Below are positions 7,057 through 16,167 of a DNA stretch of 64,000 bases, piece after piece (position 1 is the stretch's first letter; each line of letters opens with the position of its first letter). A program made the translations under genes and the position numbers. The notes beneath the pieces are model-generated. The model saw nothing but the letters and a program-made list of their open reading frames with translations. It had not been told where the DNA came from and did no database searches. Source of the DNA: Streptomyces sp. NBC_00483 (GTDB lineage Bacteria; Actinomycetota; Actinomycetes; Streptomycetales; Streptomycetaceae); assembly GCF_036013745.1 (NCBI RefSeq), contig NZ_CP107880.1, positions 8,804,001 through 8,868,000 of the forward strand. The letters run 5' to 3'.

Positions 7057-10000
7057 TCAGTGCTTCAGCGTCATCGCATAGATCCCGAGTTCGCTGTTGC
7101 GCTGCCAGTCGAGGCCTCCGGACCCGGGGGCCACCCATGCCGGTACGGACGGTGTCGCCAGGGAGAGGGACCGGACCTGCTTCCCGGGCTCCAGCGGGAC
7201 GGTCGTCTCGTAGAGGGAGGCCTTGGTGGTGGTCTTCCCGGTTCCGGCCTTGAGCTGGTACGCGGTCGTCAGCGCGACGTCGTTGCCGAAGTCCGGAGCC
7301 TTGTTCGCCCAGCCGGTGAGCTTGAGCGGAACCGTCGCGGTGCTGCCGTCGGTGTACGTGACGACGGCGGTGGCCGACGCGGCGCCGGTGCTGCCGTTGT
7401 CGGATGCGCCCACGATGTGGAGGCTGTCGTAGTTGCCGGTGGGGAGGGCGATTGCCTGGCCGGTGGACTTGACGAAGTTCTTGCTGGTGCCGGAGGTCTT
7501 GGGCGCCTGGTAGGTCACCCCGCCGAAGGTGACCGGGCCCGGTGCGGGCAGTTGGTCGGCGGCGAAGCTCGTACCCGTGCCGTCGAAGTCGCCCTCGCCC
7601 GGCGCGGCGAGCGTGGCGACGCCGTCGTTGTTGTAGGCGGAGTTCAGGTCGACGGCGCACGAAGAGTCCGTCTTGATGGTGCAGTTCGCACCAGCCTTCT
7701 GGACAACGACGGTGACAGTCTTCTTGACCGGTGCGGCTCCGGGGAGTTCGGCGGTGACCGGCACCTTGTAGGTGCCTGCCTTGGTTCCGGCCGGGGCGGT
7801 GATCCGCAGACGCTTGTTCATCTGGGTGGGGAGCCCGTTCGAGTCGGCCTTCGCCGTCGTGTTCGACGGGGACACCGACCAGCCCTTCGGCGCCTTCGCG
7901 GTCACGGCGACCCGCGCGGTGTCCGGAGATGTGGCCAGCAGTGTCAGGTCGACCTGCTGCCGCGATGCGTGGTCTGCCGTGGGGTCGATGGCGACCTGGT
8001 CCGGCCCGACGTCGGCGCTGAGCTGGTGCTGCGTATTCGGCGTCGTGTTGATCGACGGCGGGGCGTTCTTCTTGTCCGTCGCCCATGCGGTGGGCTTGGT
8101 GCTCAGGGCGTAGTCGATGTGTCCGCCGTGTGCGATGTCGGCCTGGTCGACCCACGCCTTGTCCCAGGCCTTGCCGTTCACCGTCGCGGAGGCGATGTAA
8201 CGATTGGCCATGCTGGTGCCGGGCGCCGAGATCGTCAGCGTCCCGCCCTGCGTCTTCCCGTAGTCACCGATCCGCACCCGGGCGTTCGGGAACTGCGGAG
8301 TGGTGATGACGTCGAAGTTGCCGCCGCTGGTCGTGGGGTAGAGGCCCAGCGACGACATCACGTACCAGGCAGACATCTCACCCATGTCGTCATTGCCGGG
8401 GATGCCGCCGGCGGTGTTCGTGAACAGGGTTTCCTGCGCCCTGATCACGGTCGCGGTGCGGCCGGGCTGCCCGGTCCACGCGTAGAGGTACGGCGCGATC
8501 ATGTTCGGCTCGTTGTTCGGGTTGTAGTGCGTGGAGCCGTAGTAGTTGTACGGGTCGCTGACCCAGGTCTTGCGGGCGGTCCCCGCCGGGTCGGTGAGGA
8601 GGTCGTCGTAGGCGAAGAAGTCGTTCAGACGGCTGTTCGTCGCGTCCTTGCCGCCCAGCATGCTGATGAGCCCGGCCGGGTCCTGAGGCACCGACCACTG
8701 GTACTGGCTCGCGTTCTGCTCGTGGAACGCGTGGTTGCTGGTGACCGGGTCGTACGGGGTCAGCCAGGTGCCGTCGGCCGCGGTGCGCGGTCGGAACTGG
8801 CTGGTCTGCTTGTCGAAGACGTTCTTGTACGCCTGCCCGCGCTTGGCGAACATCTTGGCGTCGTCGGCGTGGCCGAGACCCTTCGCCATCAGCGCCAATG
8901 ACGCGTCGGCCGCCGCGTACTCCAACGTCGCCGACGTGCCGTAGTAGCAGTCGTTGTCGTTCGACTTGGTCGGGCAGCAGTTGCCGCTCGTGTCCCTGCC
9001 GCAGTCGGCGGTGGACTTTACGTTGAGGCCGTAGGGGATGTAGCCGCGTTCCGCGTAATACGCGGCGCCGGCACGGCCGTTCTCACGGACGTCGGCGGGT
9101 GGCACCTCGGTCGCGTTCGCCCGGAGGTACTTGTACGCCTCTTGGGCGTCCGCTCCAGTGAGCAGCCCCTTTGACCAGCCCTCGACGAGGAACGGCGTGA
9201 CCGGGTCGCCGGTCATGATGTTGCCTTCCTCGTCCTCCAGGTACCAGCGCGGCAGCGCGCCGCCCTCCCGTGCGATCGCGAGGATCGACTTGTCGACGTC
9301 ACGTGCGACCTTGGGGACGAGCATCTCGAGGAGCTTGTTCTGCGTCCGGTACGTGTCCCACAGCGAGAGGTTGCTGTAGGGGGTGTAGTCGTCGGCGGTG
9401 TGGATCTTCTTGTCGGCTCCGACGTAGCGGCCGTCGACGTCACCGATGAGGTTCGGGTCGAGCATGGAGTGGTACAACGCCGTGTAGTACGCGACCTGTT
9501 GGTCGTGCGAGCCGCCACCGATCGCAGCCTTGTGCAGCATGGTGTTCCACTTCGCGTTCAACGCCTTGTGCACGGCGTCGAAGTCGAAGCCGAACTTCCC
9601 CGTCTCCGCCGCGAGGTTCTTGTGGGCGCCGGCGGGTCCGGTGAAGGAGAGCCCCACCTTCGCGACCACGGGATCGTCGTTCTTCGTCGTGTCGAACGTC
9701 GCCCACGCACCGTTGGAGCCCTTGGCGGCCGAAGTGCGGGACCCCGGGCTCCGGTCGTCGCCCTTCCACGTGCCGTACGAAGCGAACGGGCGGCTGAGCT
9801 CGGCGACGAAGTAGGTCTTCTTGGAGTCCTCGACCCATCCCTCGATCGTCCGGTCGCCGACGACGTGGATCTCTGAATTGCTCACGCCGGCACCGGCGTT
9901 GAACATCACGTTCGCCTGACGCGTCCGCGGGAACTTGTACTGCTGCCACCCGGTCCGGTCGGTCGCCGTCAGGCCGGCGGTCACGCCGTACTTGTCGAGC

Positions 10001-10500
10001 TTCGTCTCGTAGTAGTCGGGCCCCGTCGTCTCGTTCTCATGACTGAAGGTCGACGCGTACTGCGCCGGATCGGTCGAACTCACCTCGCCGGTCGTGGGCA
10101 TCATCGGCAGGTAGTTGAACCGGCACCCGTTGATCGTCGTCTGACTGAACCCGACGACCGTGTCGGAGGACTCCTTGTCGCACCCCGTGCCACCGGCCGT
10201 CTTCATCAACGGACTCTGCTGAACCAGGCCGAACGGCGCGCCCGCGGCAGGGAAGGTCAGCCCCTCGTTCTCGGTCCCGATGAACGGATTGACCAGCTTC
10301 GTCAGATCGGCCCCCGCTCCAGGCGGCGCGTCGGACGACGCCGCCGCCGACGGCTGCGTGGCGGTGCTCGCGCTCACTGGCGTCGCGGCGGCAGTACCCG
10401 CGGCGGCGAGAGCCAGGCAGAGTGCGGCGGCCCCCAGTCGGCCCCTCAGGCGCTGTGCCGTCGATCTGTTCCGGGTTGGTGCGTATCGCGCTGATTGCAT
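7057..10500 (-). CDS. Secreted GH92 alpha-mannosidase with C-terminal accessory domains
   Basis: An 1147-residue secreted enzyme. Residues 1-45 are a Sec-type signal peptide. The GH92 catalytic part starts with VNPFIGTENEG at about residue 70 and includes NDDMGEMSAWYV at about 701, the family's acidic signature holding the catalytic acid and base. GH92 enzymes are calcium-dependent exo-alpha-mannosidases. From about 848 to 925 is a NEW3/NPCBM-associated beta-sandwich, and the last 220 residues look like another beta-rich, NPCBM-like module, probably for carbohydrate binding. The ATG has GGGAG at 5-nt spacing. A LacI-like operator lies just upstream. Likely role: trimming mannose from extracellular glycans. 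Confidence 0.92.
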   Translation of the reverse strand: MQSARYAPTRNRSTAQRLRGRLGAAALCLALAAAGTAAATPVSASTATQPSAAASSDAPPGAGADLTKLVNPFIGTENEGLTFPAAGAPFGLVQQSPLMKTAGGTGCDKESSDTVVGFSQTTINGCRFNYLPMMPTTGEVSSTDPAQYASTFSHENETTGPDYYETKLDKYGVTAGLTATDRTGWQQYKFPRTRQANVMFNAGAGVSNSEIHVVGDRTIEGWVEDSKKTYFVAELSRPFASYGTWKGDDRSPGSRTSAAKGSNGAWATFDTTKNDDPVVAKVGLSFTGPAGAHKNLAAETGKFGFDFDAVHKALNAKWNTMLHKAAIGGGSHDQQVAYYTALYHSMLDPNLIGDVDGRYVGADKKIHTADDYTPYSNLSLWDTYRTQNKLLEMLVPKVARDVDKSILAIAREGGALPRWYLEDEEGNIMTGDPVTPFLVEGWSKGLLTGADAQEAYKYLRANATEVPPADVRENGRAGAAYYAERGYIPYGLNVKSTADCGRDTSGNCCPTKSNDNDCYYGTSATLEYAAADASLALMAKGLGHADDAKMFAKRGQAYKNVFDKQTSQFRPRTAADGTWLTPYDPVTSNHAFHEQNASQYQWSVPQDPAGLISMLGGKDATNSRLNDFFAYDDLLTDPAGTARKTWVSDPYNYYGSTHYNPNNEPNMIAPYLYAWTGQPGRTATVIRAQETLFTNTAGGIPGNDDMGEMSAWYVMSSLGLYPTTSGGNFDVITTPQFPNARVRIGDYGKTQGGTLTISAPGTSMANRYIASATVNGKAWDKAWVDQADIAHGGHIDYALSTKPTAWATDKKNAPPSINTTPNTQHQLSADVGPDQVAIDPTADHASRQQVDLTLLATSPDTARVAVTAKAPKGWSVSPSNTTAKADSNGLPTQMNKRLRITAPAGTKAGTYKVPVTAELPGAAPVKKTVTVVVQKAGANCTIKTDSSCAVDLNSAYNNDGVATLAAPGEGDFDGTGTSFAADQLPAPGPVTFGGVTYQAPKTSGTSKNFVKSTGQAIALPTGNYDSLHIVGASDNGSTGAASATAVVTYTDGSTATVPLKLTGWANKAPDFGNDVALTTAYQLKAGTGKTTTKASLYETTVPLEPGKQVRSLSLATPSVPAWVAPGSGGLDWQRNSELGIYAMTLKH

Positions 10501-10527
10501 GCCACTCCCGCTGTGGTCCCGCTCGTG

Positions 10528-10540
10528 GACATCGTTGTCA
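10528..10540. promoter_or_regulatory. LacI-like operator before the mannosidase gene
   Basis: GACATCGTTGTCA, read on the other strand as TGACAACGATGTC, is a near-palindrome with a central CG, 28 bp before the GH92 start. The same 13-mer recurs ahead of the LamG-like and sugar dehydrogenase genes, which supports a shared regulator. Confidence 0.6.
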
Positions 10541-10584
10541 TAGGGCGGGCATGACGCTAGATCGTCTCCTCCGCGCCTGCAAGG

Positions 10585-10617
10585 GGGCTCCGCTCCTCGA
10601 TCCACGGAGCGGAGCCC
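10585..10617. terminator. Terminator hairpin after the GH55 gene
   Basis: A perfect 12-bp stem, GGGCTCCGCTCC and GGAGCGGAGCCC, with a 9-nt loop, lies downstream of the GH55 stop and upstream of the GH92 operator. Confidence 0.75.
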
Positions 10618-10653
10618 TGTGCAGGGACGGAAGCCGGAAACGGCTTTGCGTGC

Positions 10654-12444
10654 CTACGGGTAGGACGTCACCGTCGACGGCACCGTGGTGTCGCCCGAGG
10701 TGGCGGATCCGGTGTCGTTGATGACGTGTTCGTACTGGCCCTTGCCGCCCAGTGACACCACGAGCAGGTCGTGGAACTTCACGCCAGGTGTGTTCGGCGC
10801 GGTGAAGCCGCGGTCCTGGCGGATCGTCGGGTCGACGTTGAAGAAGCAGTACGAGCCCAGGCCCCAACCCTCGTGACTCGTCACGGAGTTGTCCACCTTG
10901 TAGGCGGCGAAGCCCTTGGTGGTGCCGTCCTGGATCGCGGCCTGATTGGGGGCGTCGTAGGCCTTCTCGTTCTGGAAGAAGATGGTGCGGCCGCCCTGCC
11001 CGAACCACTGCACGTCGTACTTGTTGAAGTGCTCCACGAACAGGCCCGTGGCCAGGACGTCGTCGCCGTTGACGACGAGTCCGTAGTCGGCGCGGTTGGT
11101 GTCCCAGCCGACGCCGTCGCCGTGGTCGGCGCGCCAGATCCAGGTGTGGTCGACGATGGTGTGCCGGGCGTTGACGACCAGGCTGGTGGTGGCCTTGCCC
11201 GCGCCTGCACCACCGATCCGTACGAACACGTCCTGCACGGTGATCGGGTCCGCGGAGTGGTCGGCGGACGCTCCCTTCGGGCCGATCTCCACCAGGGTGG
11301 AGGAGTTGACGGTGCCGGCGTCCACCAGGAACCCGGCAAGACGCACCCCGTTTACGTCGGCCACCTTCACGGCCGTCGCCCCGCCGTCGGGGATGAGTGT
11401 GGCGTAGCCGAGGCCGAGGACGACGGTGCCCGCACGGTTCACCTGGATCGGGGCGTCGAGGTGGTAAATGCCGGGCGTGAGAAGGAGGTTGAGGCCCTGG
11501 TCGAGGGCGGCGTTGAGGGTGCTCGCGCTGGCGCCGGGCTGAGCGACGTAGAACTGGCTCAGCGGGAGTGATGTGCCGCGCGGGGTGCCGTTGCCCCAGG
11601 TCGTGCCGCGGGCGTTCGTGCGCTTCTCCGGCAGGAACACCTTGTAGTCCGCGCCGTCCAGGTACAGGAACGGCTTCTCGCGGGAGACCGGGGTGGTGTC
11701 GAGCGTGGTGTACGGCGGGTCGGGGAAGCTCTGCGCGGGTGCGCCCTCGACGCCGGAGAACACCATGTTCCAGACGGCGTTCTGCCATCCGCCCACCGAG
11801 GAGTCGCGGGTGTACCACTGCTGCTGCGAGTACGGGCCGACGGTGCCGTCGATGCGGCTGTCGGCTATGTAGCCGCCGCTGGCCCAGCCGTAGCCGTCCG
11901 GCGAGAGGTTGAGGCCACCGCGGACGTGCATCCGGCGGAACGGGGCGGCCTGGGCGACCGCCCACCGGTTGGTCCCGTTCACCGGCACGAGCGCCAGGTT
12001 CTCGGCGCTGCGCCAGAAGTTCTGCGTGGCGTTGCCGTCGAACCAGCCCGCGTCGACGGTGACGTCGCCGTTGATGGTGGTGTCGTCGGGGGACAGGCCG
12101 AGGCCTGAGATCGAGGTGTAGAAGCCGAGTTGGGCGTTGAGCCCGTTGTAGGTGCCGGGCTTGAACAGCAGGGCGTAGCGGCCGGTGCCGAACTGAGCGG
12201 TCTCCTGCTGCTTGAAGATCTCGTCGAGCTTGGCCTGGATGCCGGGCGTGGACGGATCGAACACGATGACGTTGGGCCCGAGGTCGCCACCGGCGGCCAG
12301 CTTCTTGGCGGGCTTCGCCGACTTGGTGGACTTCTTCGTGGTGGCGGCGGACGCCGCCGCGTTGCCGAGCGCGGGCAGTGCCGCGGCGGCGACACCCGCG
12401 GCGAGCAGACCGCGGCGCGACGGAGGACGGGAAGGTTGGGTCAC
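10654..12444 (-). CDS. Secreted GH55 exo-beta-1,3-glucanase (laminarinase)
   Basis: A 596-residue protein whose twin-arginine-like signal (PPSRRGLLAAG) and Ala-rich stretch indicate export. The mature part matches the two-repeat beta-helix GH55 family, and from memory resembles the characterised Streptomyces enzyme SacteLam55A over its whole length (for example YALLFKPGTYNGLNAQ, then DHTWIWRADHG, then SHEGWGLGSY). The glutamate in SHEGWG, at about residue 525, corresponds to the catalytic acid. Such enzymes release glucose from laminarin-type beta-1,3-glucans. Databases often mislabel this family. GTG start, preceded by AGGAG at 8 nt. A CebR-like palindrome and a promoter lie upstream. Confidence 0.9.
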   Translation of the reverse strand: MTQPSRPPSRRGLLAAGVAAAALPALGNAAASAATTKKSTKSAKPAKKLAAGGDLGPNVIVFDPSTPGIQAKLDEIFKQQETAQFGTGRYALLFKPGTYNGLNAQLGFYTSISGLGLSPDDTTINGDVTVDAGWFDGNATQNFWRSAENLALVPVNGTNRWAVAQAAPFRRMHVRGGLNLSPDGYGWASGGYIADSRIDGTVGPYSQQQWYTRDSSVGGWQNAVWNMVFSGVEGAPAQSFPDPPYTTLDTTPVSREKPFLYLDGADYKVFLPEKRTNARGTTWGNGTPRGTSLPLSQFYVAQPGASASTLNAALDQGLNLLLTPGIYHLDAPIQVNRAGTVVLGLGYATLIPDGGATAVKVADVNGVRLAGFLVDAGTVNSSTLVEIGPKGASADHSADPITVQDVFVRIGGAGAGKATTSLVVNARHTIVDHTWIWRADHGDGVGWDTNRADYGLVVNGDDVLATGLFVEHFNKYDVQWFGQGGRTIFFQNEKAYDAPNQAAIQDGTTKGFAAYKVDNSVTSHEGWGLGSYCFFNVDPTIRQDRGFTAPNTPGVKFHDLLVVSLGGKGQYEHVINDTGSATSGDTTVPSTVTSYP

Positions 12445-12484
12445 AGCGGCTCTCCTGGTTCATGAAATGAACAATGGGGGGTGT

Positions 12485-12496
12485 GGGAGCGCTCCC
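12485..12496. promoter_or_regulatory. CebR-like operator before the GH55 gene
   Basis: GGGAGCGCTCCC is a perfect 12-bp palindrome; with flanks it reads TGGGAGCGCTCCCT, one base off the known Streptomyces CebR box TGGGAGCGCTCCCA. It lies just after the predicted start of transcription of the GH55 gene. The 435-bp gap between the GH55 and LamG-like starts holds this site, a second LacI-like site, a third palindrome and two divergent promoters, and no convincing gene. Confidence 0.7.
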
Positions 12497-12506
12497 TTGG
12501 CGACGC

Positions 12507-12535
12507 ATGCTTCAGGTTGGTGAATGTGGCGTCAA
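12507..12535 (-). promoter_or_regulatory. Promoter of the GH55 gene
   Basis: On the minus strand, TTGACG and AAGCAT are separated by 17 bp. The predicted start falls near position 12500, so the palindrome GGGAGCGCTCCC covers the first transcribed bases, a good roadblock position for a repressor. Confidence 0.45.
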
Positions 12536-12777
12536 GAGATGCGGCAGAAGTCCACGGAGAGCCGGGTGCGGTAAGTCCAAGTAAGGCCACAGAAGGGGTG
12601 GTTGAGCCTTCAGGAAGTGACGGCATGGGGCGAGGGGGCGGGGGCCCGCACTCGGCCCGCACGCCAACTCGCGCCACCACCAACCGAGTTGGGTGCGGCA
12701 CACGGCCCGGCTCCGCCGTCGCCGCGTGGCCCCGTCGCCGCGTGGTCACGTCGCCGTGGCTCGGCGAGAGGAATTCC

Positions 12778-12790
12778 GACATCGTTGTCA
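12778..12790. promoter_or_regulatory. LacI-like operator, second copy of the GH92 site
   Basis: The 13-mer GACATCGTTGTCA is identical to the one ahead of the GH92 gene. It lies immediately before the predicted -35 box of the LamG-like gene. Confidence 0.6.
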
Positions 12791-12796
12791 GATCCC

Positions 12797-12825
12797 TTGT
12801 CGCCCGCGGCTGATCTTTGTACGTT
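12797..12825 (+). promoter_or_regulatory. Promoter of the LamG-like gene
   Basis: TTGTCG and TACGTT hexamers are separated by 17 bp, flanked by one LacI-like operator upstream and another palindrome downstream. Transcription would start about 50 bp before the LamG-like ATG. Confidence 0.4.
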
Positions 12826-12844
12826 GCACAGGCACGACTGGACA

Positions 12845-12856
12845 GGAAGCGCTTTC
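12845..12856. promoter_or_regulatory. LacI-type palindrome GGAAGCGCTTTC
   Basis: One mismatch from the perfect palindrome GAAAGCGCTTTC, a common LacI-family operator shape in actinomycetes. It lies 24 bp before the LamG-like start codon, between promoter and ribosome binding site. Confidence 0.5.
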
Positions 12857-12879
12857 AACGCTTGCCCTCGGGAGTGGAC

Positions 12880-13893
12880 ATGACGCCTGGAACCATAGTG
12901 CCGGCACGCCGACGCAGACCTCTGCGGCGGGGGTTGTGGCCCACCGCGACGGCGGCCGGGGTCGCCCTGCTCGCCACCGCGTTCATCACCCCGCCCGGGG
13001 CCGCGTCCACGCCGGACGCCCGCTCCGCGGTCACCGGGGCCGGCCTCGGCCAAAGCCTGGTCGCGGGCTACGACTTCGAGCATCCGGACCCCGCGGACGC
13101 CGGGCGCGAACGCGACGTGGGGCCGTCCGGCACCACTTTGTCGCTCGTCAACGGCGGCGCGGCGATGCGCGTGCGCGACGACGCCGATCCGCGCCGCGGC
13201 CACGTCCTGCAGACCCGGCAGGTGCAGCCGGGCGCGGCCGGCAACGACGACTGGAAGGCGGGCGTGTACGACCCGGCCGGCGCGGCCTCGATGCACGCCT
13301 TCAACGGGACCCGCCAGGCCACCGTGATGGGCTGGTTCCGCACCACCGGGCAGAACCCGAGCCCGAATTCGGGAACGGCCGACCCCTCCGACCTCTACAA
13401 CGCCATCGGCCTCGCCGGCGTCCTGACCGGCGACTCCAACGGCCACGACGTCCGCGCCCTCCTCGAACTGATCGACGTCGACGGCGAGTTGCGGCTGGTC
13501 GCCCTCGGCCGCCGCGTGGACGGTTCCGCGTCGCAGACCTTCGCCGCGGACGGCGACTGGCGCAGGCACCTGCCGGACGGTCAGTGGGTCCACCTGGCCG
13601 CGACCTTCGACTTCGACACCGGCGAGCTGGCGCTGTACCGCAACGGCCGTGCCCTGCCGGGCAGTTACGTACGCGACGACGACCCGTGGGCGCTCGCCGG
13701 AGACCCGGAACCCGATCTCGCCTCGCCGACCGATCCGCGCGGCATCAAGATCGGCGGAAGCTTTCCGCAGAACACCCGCGAGGCCAACCCCTGCAACTGC
13801 CGCATGGACGACCTGCTGTTCCTGAACCGCGCCGCCACTGCCGGCCAGGTGCGGGCCGAGTACCGCCGCACCGGCGGGCACCCCGGATCTTGA
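12880..13893 (+). CDS. Secreted LamG/concanavalin-like domain protein
   Basis: A 337-residue protein with a basic N-terminus (ARRRRPLRRG), a hydrophobic signal segment at about residues 20-40, and a concanavalin A-like LamG fold: a VMGWFRT strand near residue 150, WVHLAATFDFDTGELALYRNG around residues 235-255, and a final KIGGSF...DDLLFLNRA segment. Such domains bind carbohydrates or act as glycoside-recognition modules. No catalytic residues of a known glycosidase are evident. The ATG has GGGAG at 5 nt. The sugar dehydrogenase gene follows after 59 bp, so the two are probably co-transcribed and regulated with the GH92 and GH55 enzymes. Confidence 0.8.
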   Translation: MTPGTIVPARRRRPLRRGLWPTATAAGVALLATAFITPPGAASTPDARSAVTGAGLGQSLVAGYDFEHPDPADAGRERDVGPSGTTLSLVNGGAAMRVRDDADPRRGHVLQTRQVQPGAAGNDDWKAGVYDPAGAASMHAFNGTRQATVMGWFRTTGQNPSPNSGTADPSDLYNAIGLAGVLTGDSNGHDVRALLELIDVDGELRLVALGRRVDGSASQTFAADGDWRRHLPDGQWVHLAATFDFDTGELALYRNGRALPGSYVRDDDPWALAGDPEPDLASPTDPRGIKIGGSFPQNTREANPCNCRMDDLLFLNRAATAGQVRAEYRRTGGHPGS

Positions 13894-13952
13894 GCGCCCG
13901 TCCCGATCCCGTCTCCTGCACACACCGCACGAAGCGTACGAAGGGAGCCCCC

Positions 13953-16085
13953 TTGTCCCCGTCGGCCCCGCACGTCCGGCCACGTAAGAGACCCCTCCTG
14001 ATCCAACTCCTCACCGGCGCCCTGCTCGCCGCGACACTCGCCGCGGCACCGGCGGGCGCGGCCGAAGCGCCCGCCGACACCGGGGCGAGCGCCATCACCG
14101 ACCCCATCCCCGGCAAACCCGTCACCTCCGGCCTCGGCCTCGAGGTCGAGGAGTTCGCCCAGCTCCCGAAGTCCGAGCCGCGCCCGGGCCCGGTCGAGGA
14201 CGACCGTCTCATCCGCTACAACCGGATCAACTACCTGACCCCGTTCCCGGGCGGTTCCGGCCGGCTGGCCGTCGCGGACCAGAACGGCTCCATGTACTCC
14301 CTCAACAAGGACGGCTCCGGGCAGCACGTCTATCTGGACCTGTACAAGGAGTTCTCGTCCGCCTTCTACGCCAGCCGGGGCCTGGGCACCGGATTCGGCT
14401 ACGTCACCTTCGACCCGGACTTCCGGCACAACGGCCGCTTCTACACGGTCCACACCGAGAAGCCCGAACTGACCGACGCCAAGCCGGACTTCGACCAACC
14501 CAGCGGAAACGGGTTCCACGGCATCGTCACCGAGTGGACCGCCGACGACCCGAGCGCCCCCACGTTCTCCGGCACCCACCGCGAACTGCTCCGCATCGGC
14601 TTCAACGGCCAGGTCCACGGCATCCAGCAGATCGACTTCAACCCGACCGCGAAGCCCGGCGACGCGGACTACGGGCTGCTCTACATCGCGGTCGGCGACG
14701 GAGGAAAGGGCAACGCCACCGGCGACCCGCAAAACCGTGCCCTCCCGCACGGCAAGCTCCTGCGCATCGACCCGCGCGGCCGCGACAGCGCGAACGGCCA
14801 GTACGGCATCCCCTCCGCCAACCCGTTCGTGAACCAGGCGGGCACCCTCGGCGAGATCTACGCGATCGGCATGCGCGACCCGCACCGCTTCAGCTGGGAC
14901 ACGCGTGGCAGCCACCGCATGTTCCTGTCCCACGTCGGCGAGCACGCCATCGAGTCCGTCTACGAGGTCAAGTCCGGCGACAACTACGGCTGGAGCGAAC
15001 GCGAGGGCGCCTTCGTCTTCGACAAGAAGGCCACCGACCCGTGCGCCAAGATCCTCCCGCTCCCCGCCGACGACGCCAAGTACGGCTACACCTATCCGGT
15101 CGCCGCCTACGACCACGACCCGCCGGCCGACTGGGACTGCAAGTCCGACGTGGGCCGCGGCATCTCGGGCGGCTACGTCTACCGCGGCCACGATCTGCAC
15201 GGCCTGCAGGGCAAGTACATCTTCGGTGACATCGTCGACGGCCGTCTGCTCTACACGGACGAGAGCGACATGCGGCGCGCGAAGCCGGGCACGGAACAGC
15301 AGCTGGCACAGCTGCACAGCCTGATGGTCTACGACGCGAAGTCCGGCAAGCGCGTCTCCATGCAGGAGCTGACCGGAGACAAGCGCGTCGACCTGCGATT
15401 CGGACAGGACGCCGACGGCGAGCTGTACATCCTCTCCAAGGCCGACGGCAAAATCTGGAAGGTGACAGGAACCCGCAAGTTCGCGAGCTGTGACACCGAC
15501 GGGACGACCCTCACCGATGTGATGGGTGCGGAGAACTGGGCGCCCGTCACCCCGTCCAAGTGGCAGTTCAAGAACGGCGAGGCGGTGATGACCGAGCCTG
15601 GCGCCGAACGGCCCGGACCGCGCCGCCCCTACGAGTACGCGGTGCTGACCGCCGGCCCCACGTACCGCAATGTGCGGATCGACGCCCAGATCCGCATCGA
15701 TACGCCGACCGACATCGACAACCGGGACGTGGTCGTCGTCTTCGGGCACGAGTCGGACACCCGATTCGGCTACGCGCATCTGTCCCAGGACAACTCCATC
15801 TACCCGCACAACGGCGTCTTCACGGTGGACGACGCCGACCGCCTCCGGGTGGAGGACCAGTGGGACGGCACCACCGGCGCTCCGCCCGCGATCAGCGACG
15901 CGGCCTGGCACCGGGTCCGGGTGATGCGCTGCGGCGACACGGGGGAGACGGCCGTCTACATGGACGGTTCGCACTACCCCTTGATGACGGCCGTCAGCAC
16001 GCGACCCGGTGACGGGCGCGTCGGCTTCGGTTCGTTCGACAACGCCGGTCGGATACGCGGTCTGAAGGTGTCCGGCACGTCGTAG
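13953..16085 (+). CDS. Secreted PQQ-type glucose/sorbosone dehydrogenase with C-terminal jelly-roll domain
   Basis: A 710-residue exported protein. Residues 1-36 form a signal peptide ending in GAAEA. About 65-510 is a six-bladed beta-propeller of the GSDH family (LGTGFGYVTFDP, VGDGGKGNATGDPQNRALPHGK, GMRDPHRFSWD, ISGGYVYRG), which oxidises aldoses with pyrroloquinoline quinone. The last 190 residues form a concanavalin-like module ending in GFGSFDNAGRIRGLKV, similar to 3-keto-disaccharide hydrolase/LamG folds. TTG start, supported by AAGGGAG at 6 nt and no better in-frame start. Probably oxidises sugars outside the cell. Cofactor binding is inferred from family only. Confidence 0.85.
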   Translation: MSPSAPHVRPRKRPLLIQLLTGALLAATLAAAPAGAAEAPADTGASAITDPIPGKPVTSGLGLEVEEFAQLPKSEPRPGPVEDDRLIRYNRINYLTPFPGGSGRLAVADQNGSMYSLNKDGSGQHVYLDLYKEFSSAFYASRGLGTGFGYVTFDPDFRHNGRFYTVHTEKPELTDAKPDFDQPSGNGFHGIVTEWTADDPSAPTFSGTHRELLRIGFNGQVHGIQQIDFNPTAKPGDADYGLLYIAVGDGGKGNATGDPQNRALPHGKLLRIDPRGRDSANGQYGIPSANPFVNQAGTLGEIYAIGMRDPHRFSWDTRGSHRMFLSHVGEHAIESVYEVKSGDNYGWSEREGAFVFDKKATDPCAKILPLPADDAKYGYTYPVAAYDHDPPADWDCKSDVGRGISGGYVYRGHDLHGLQGKYIFGDIVDGRLLYTDESDMRRAKPGTEQQLAQLHSLMVYDAKSGKRVSMQELTGDKRVDLRFGQDADGELYILSKADGKIWKVTGTRKFASCDTDGTTLTDVMGAENWAPVTPSKWQFKNGEAVMTEPGAERPGPRRPYEYAVLTAGPTYRNVRIDAQIRIDTPTDIDNRDVVVVFGHESDTRFGYAHLSQDNSIYPHNGVFTVDDADRLRVEDQWDGTTGAPPAISDAAWHRVRVMRCGDTGETAVYMDGSHYPLMTAVSTRPGDGRVGFGSFDNAGRIRGLKVSGTS

Positions 16086-16167
16086 CGGCTATGTGTGTGG
16101 CGGTCCGCGGCAGGTGAAGTTTCCGGCCGCGGCCGCTGCACCGTCTCAGTGATCGTCTCGGAGCGGC

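Noticed and set aside
6275..8155. 626-codon minus-strand frame across the P-loop gene and the GH92 C-terminus
   Set aside because: It spans a strong bidirectional terminator and is antisense to the Walker A gene; the content is Arg/His-rich with no domain.
12441..12782. 113-codon minus-strand frame upstream of the GH55 gene
   Set aside because: It covers the promoter and operators of that gene, has no ribosome site and low-complexity content.
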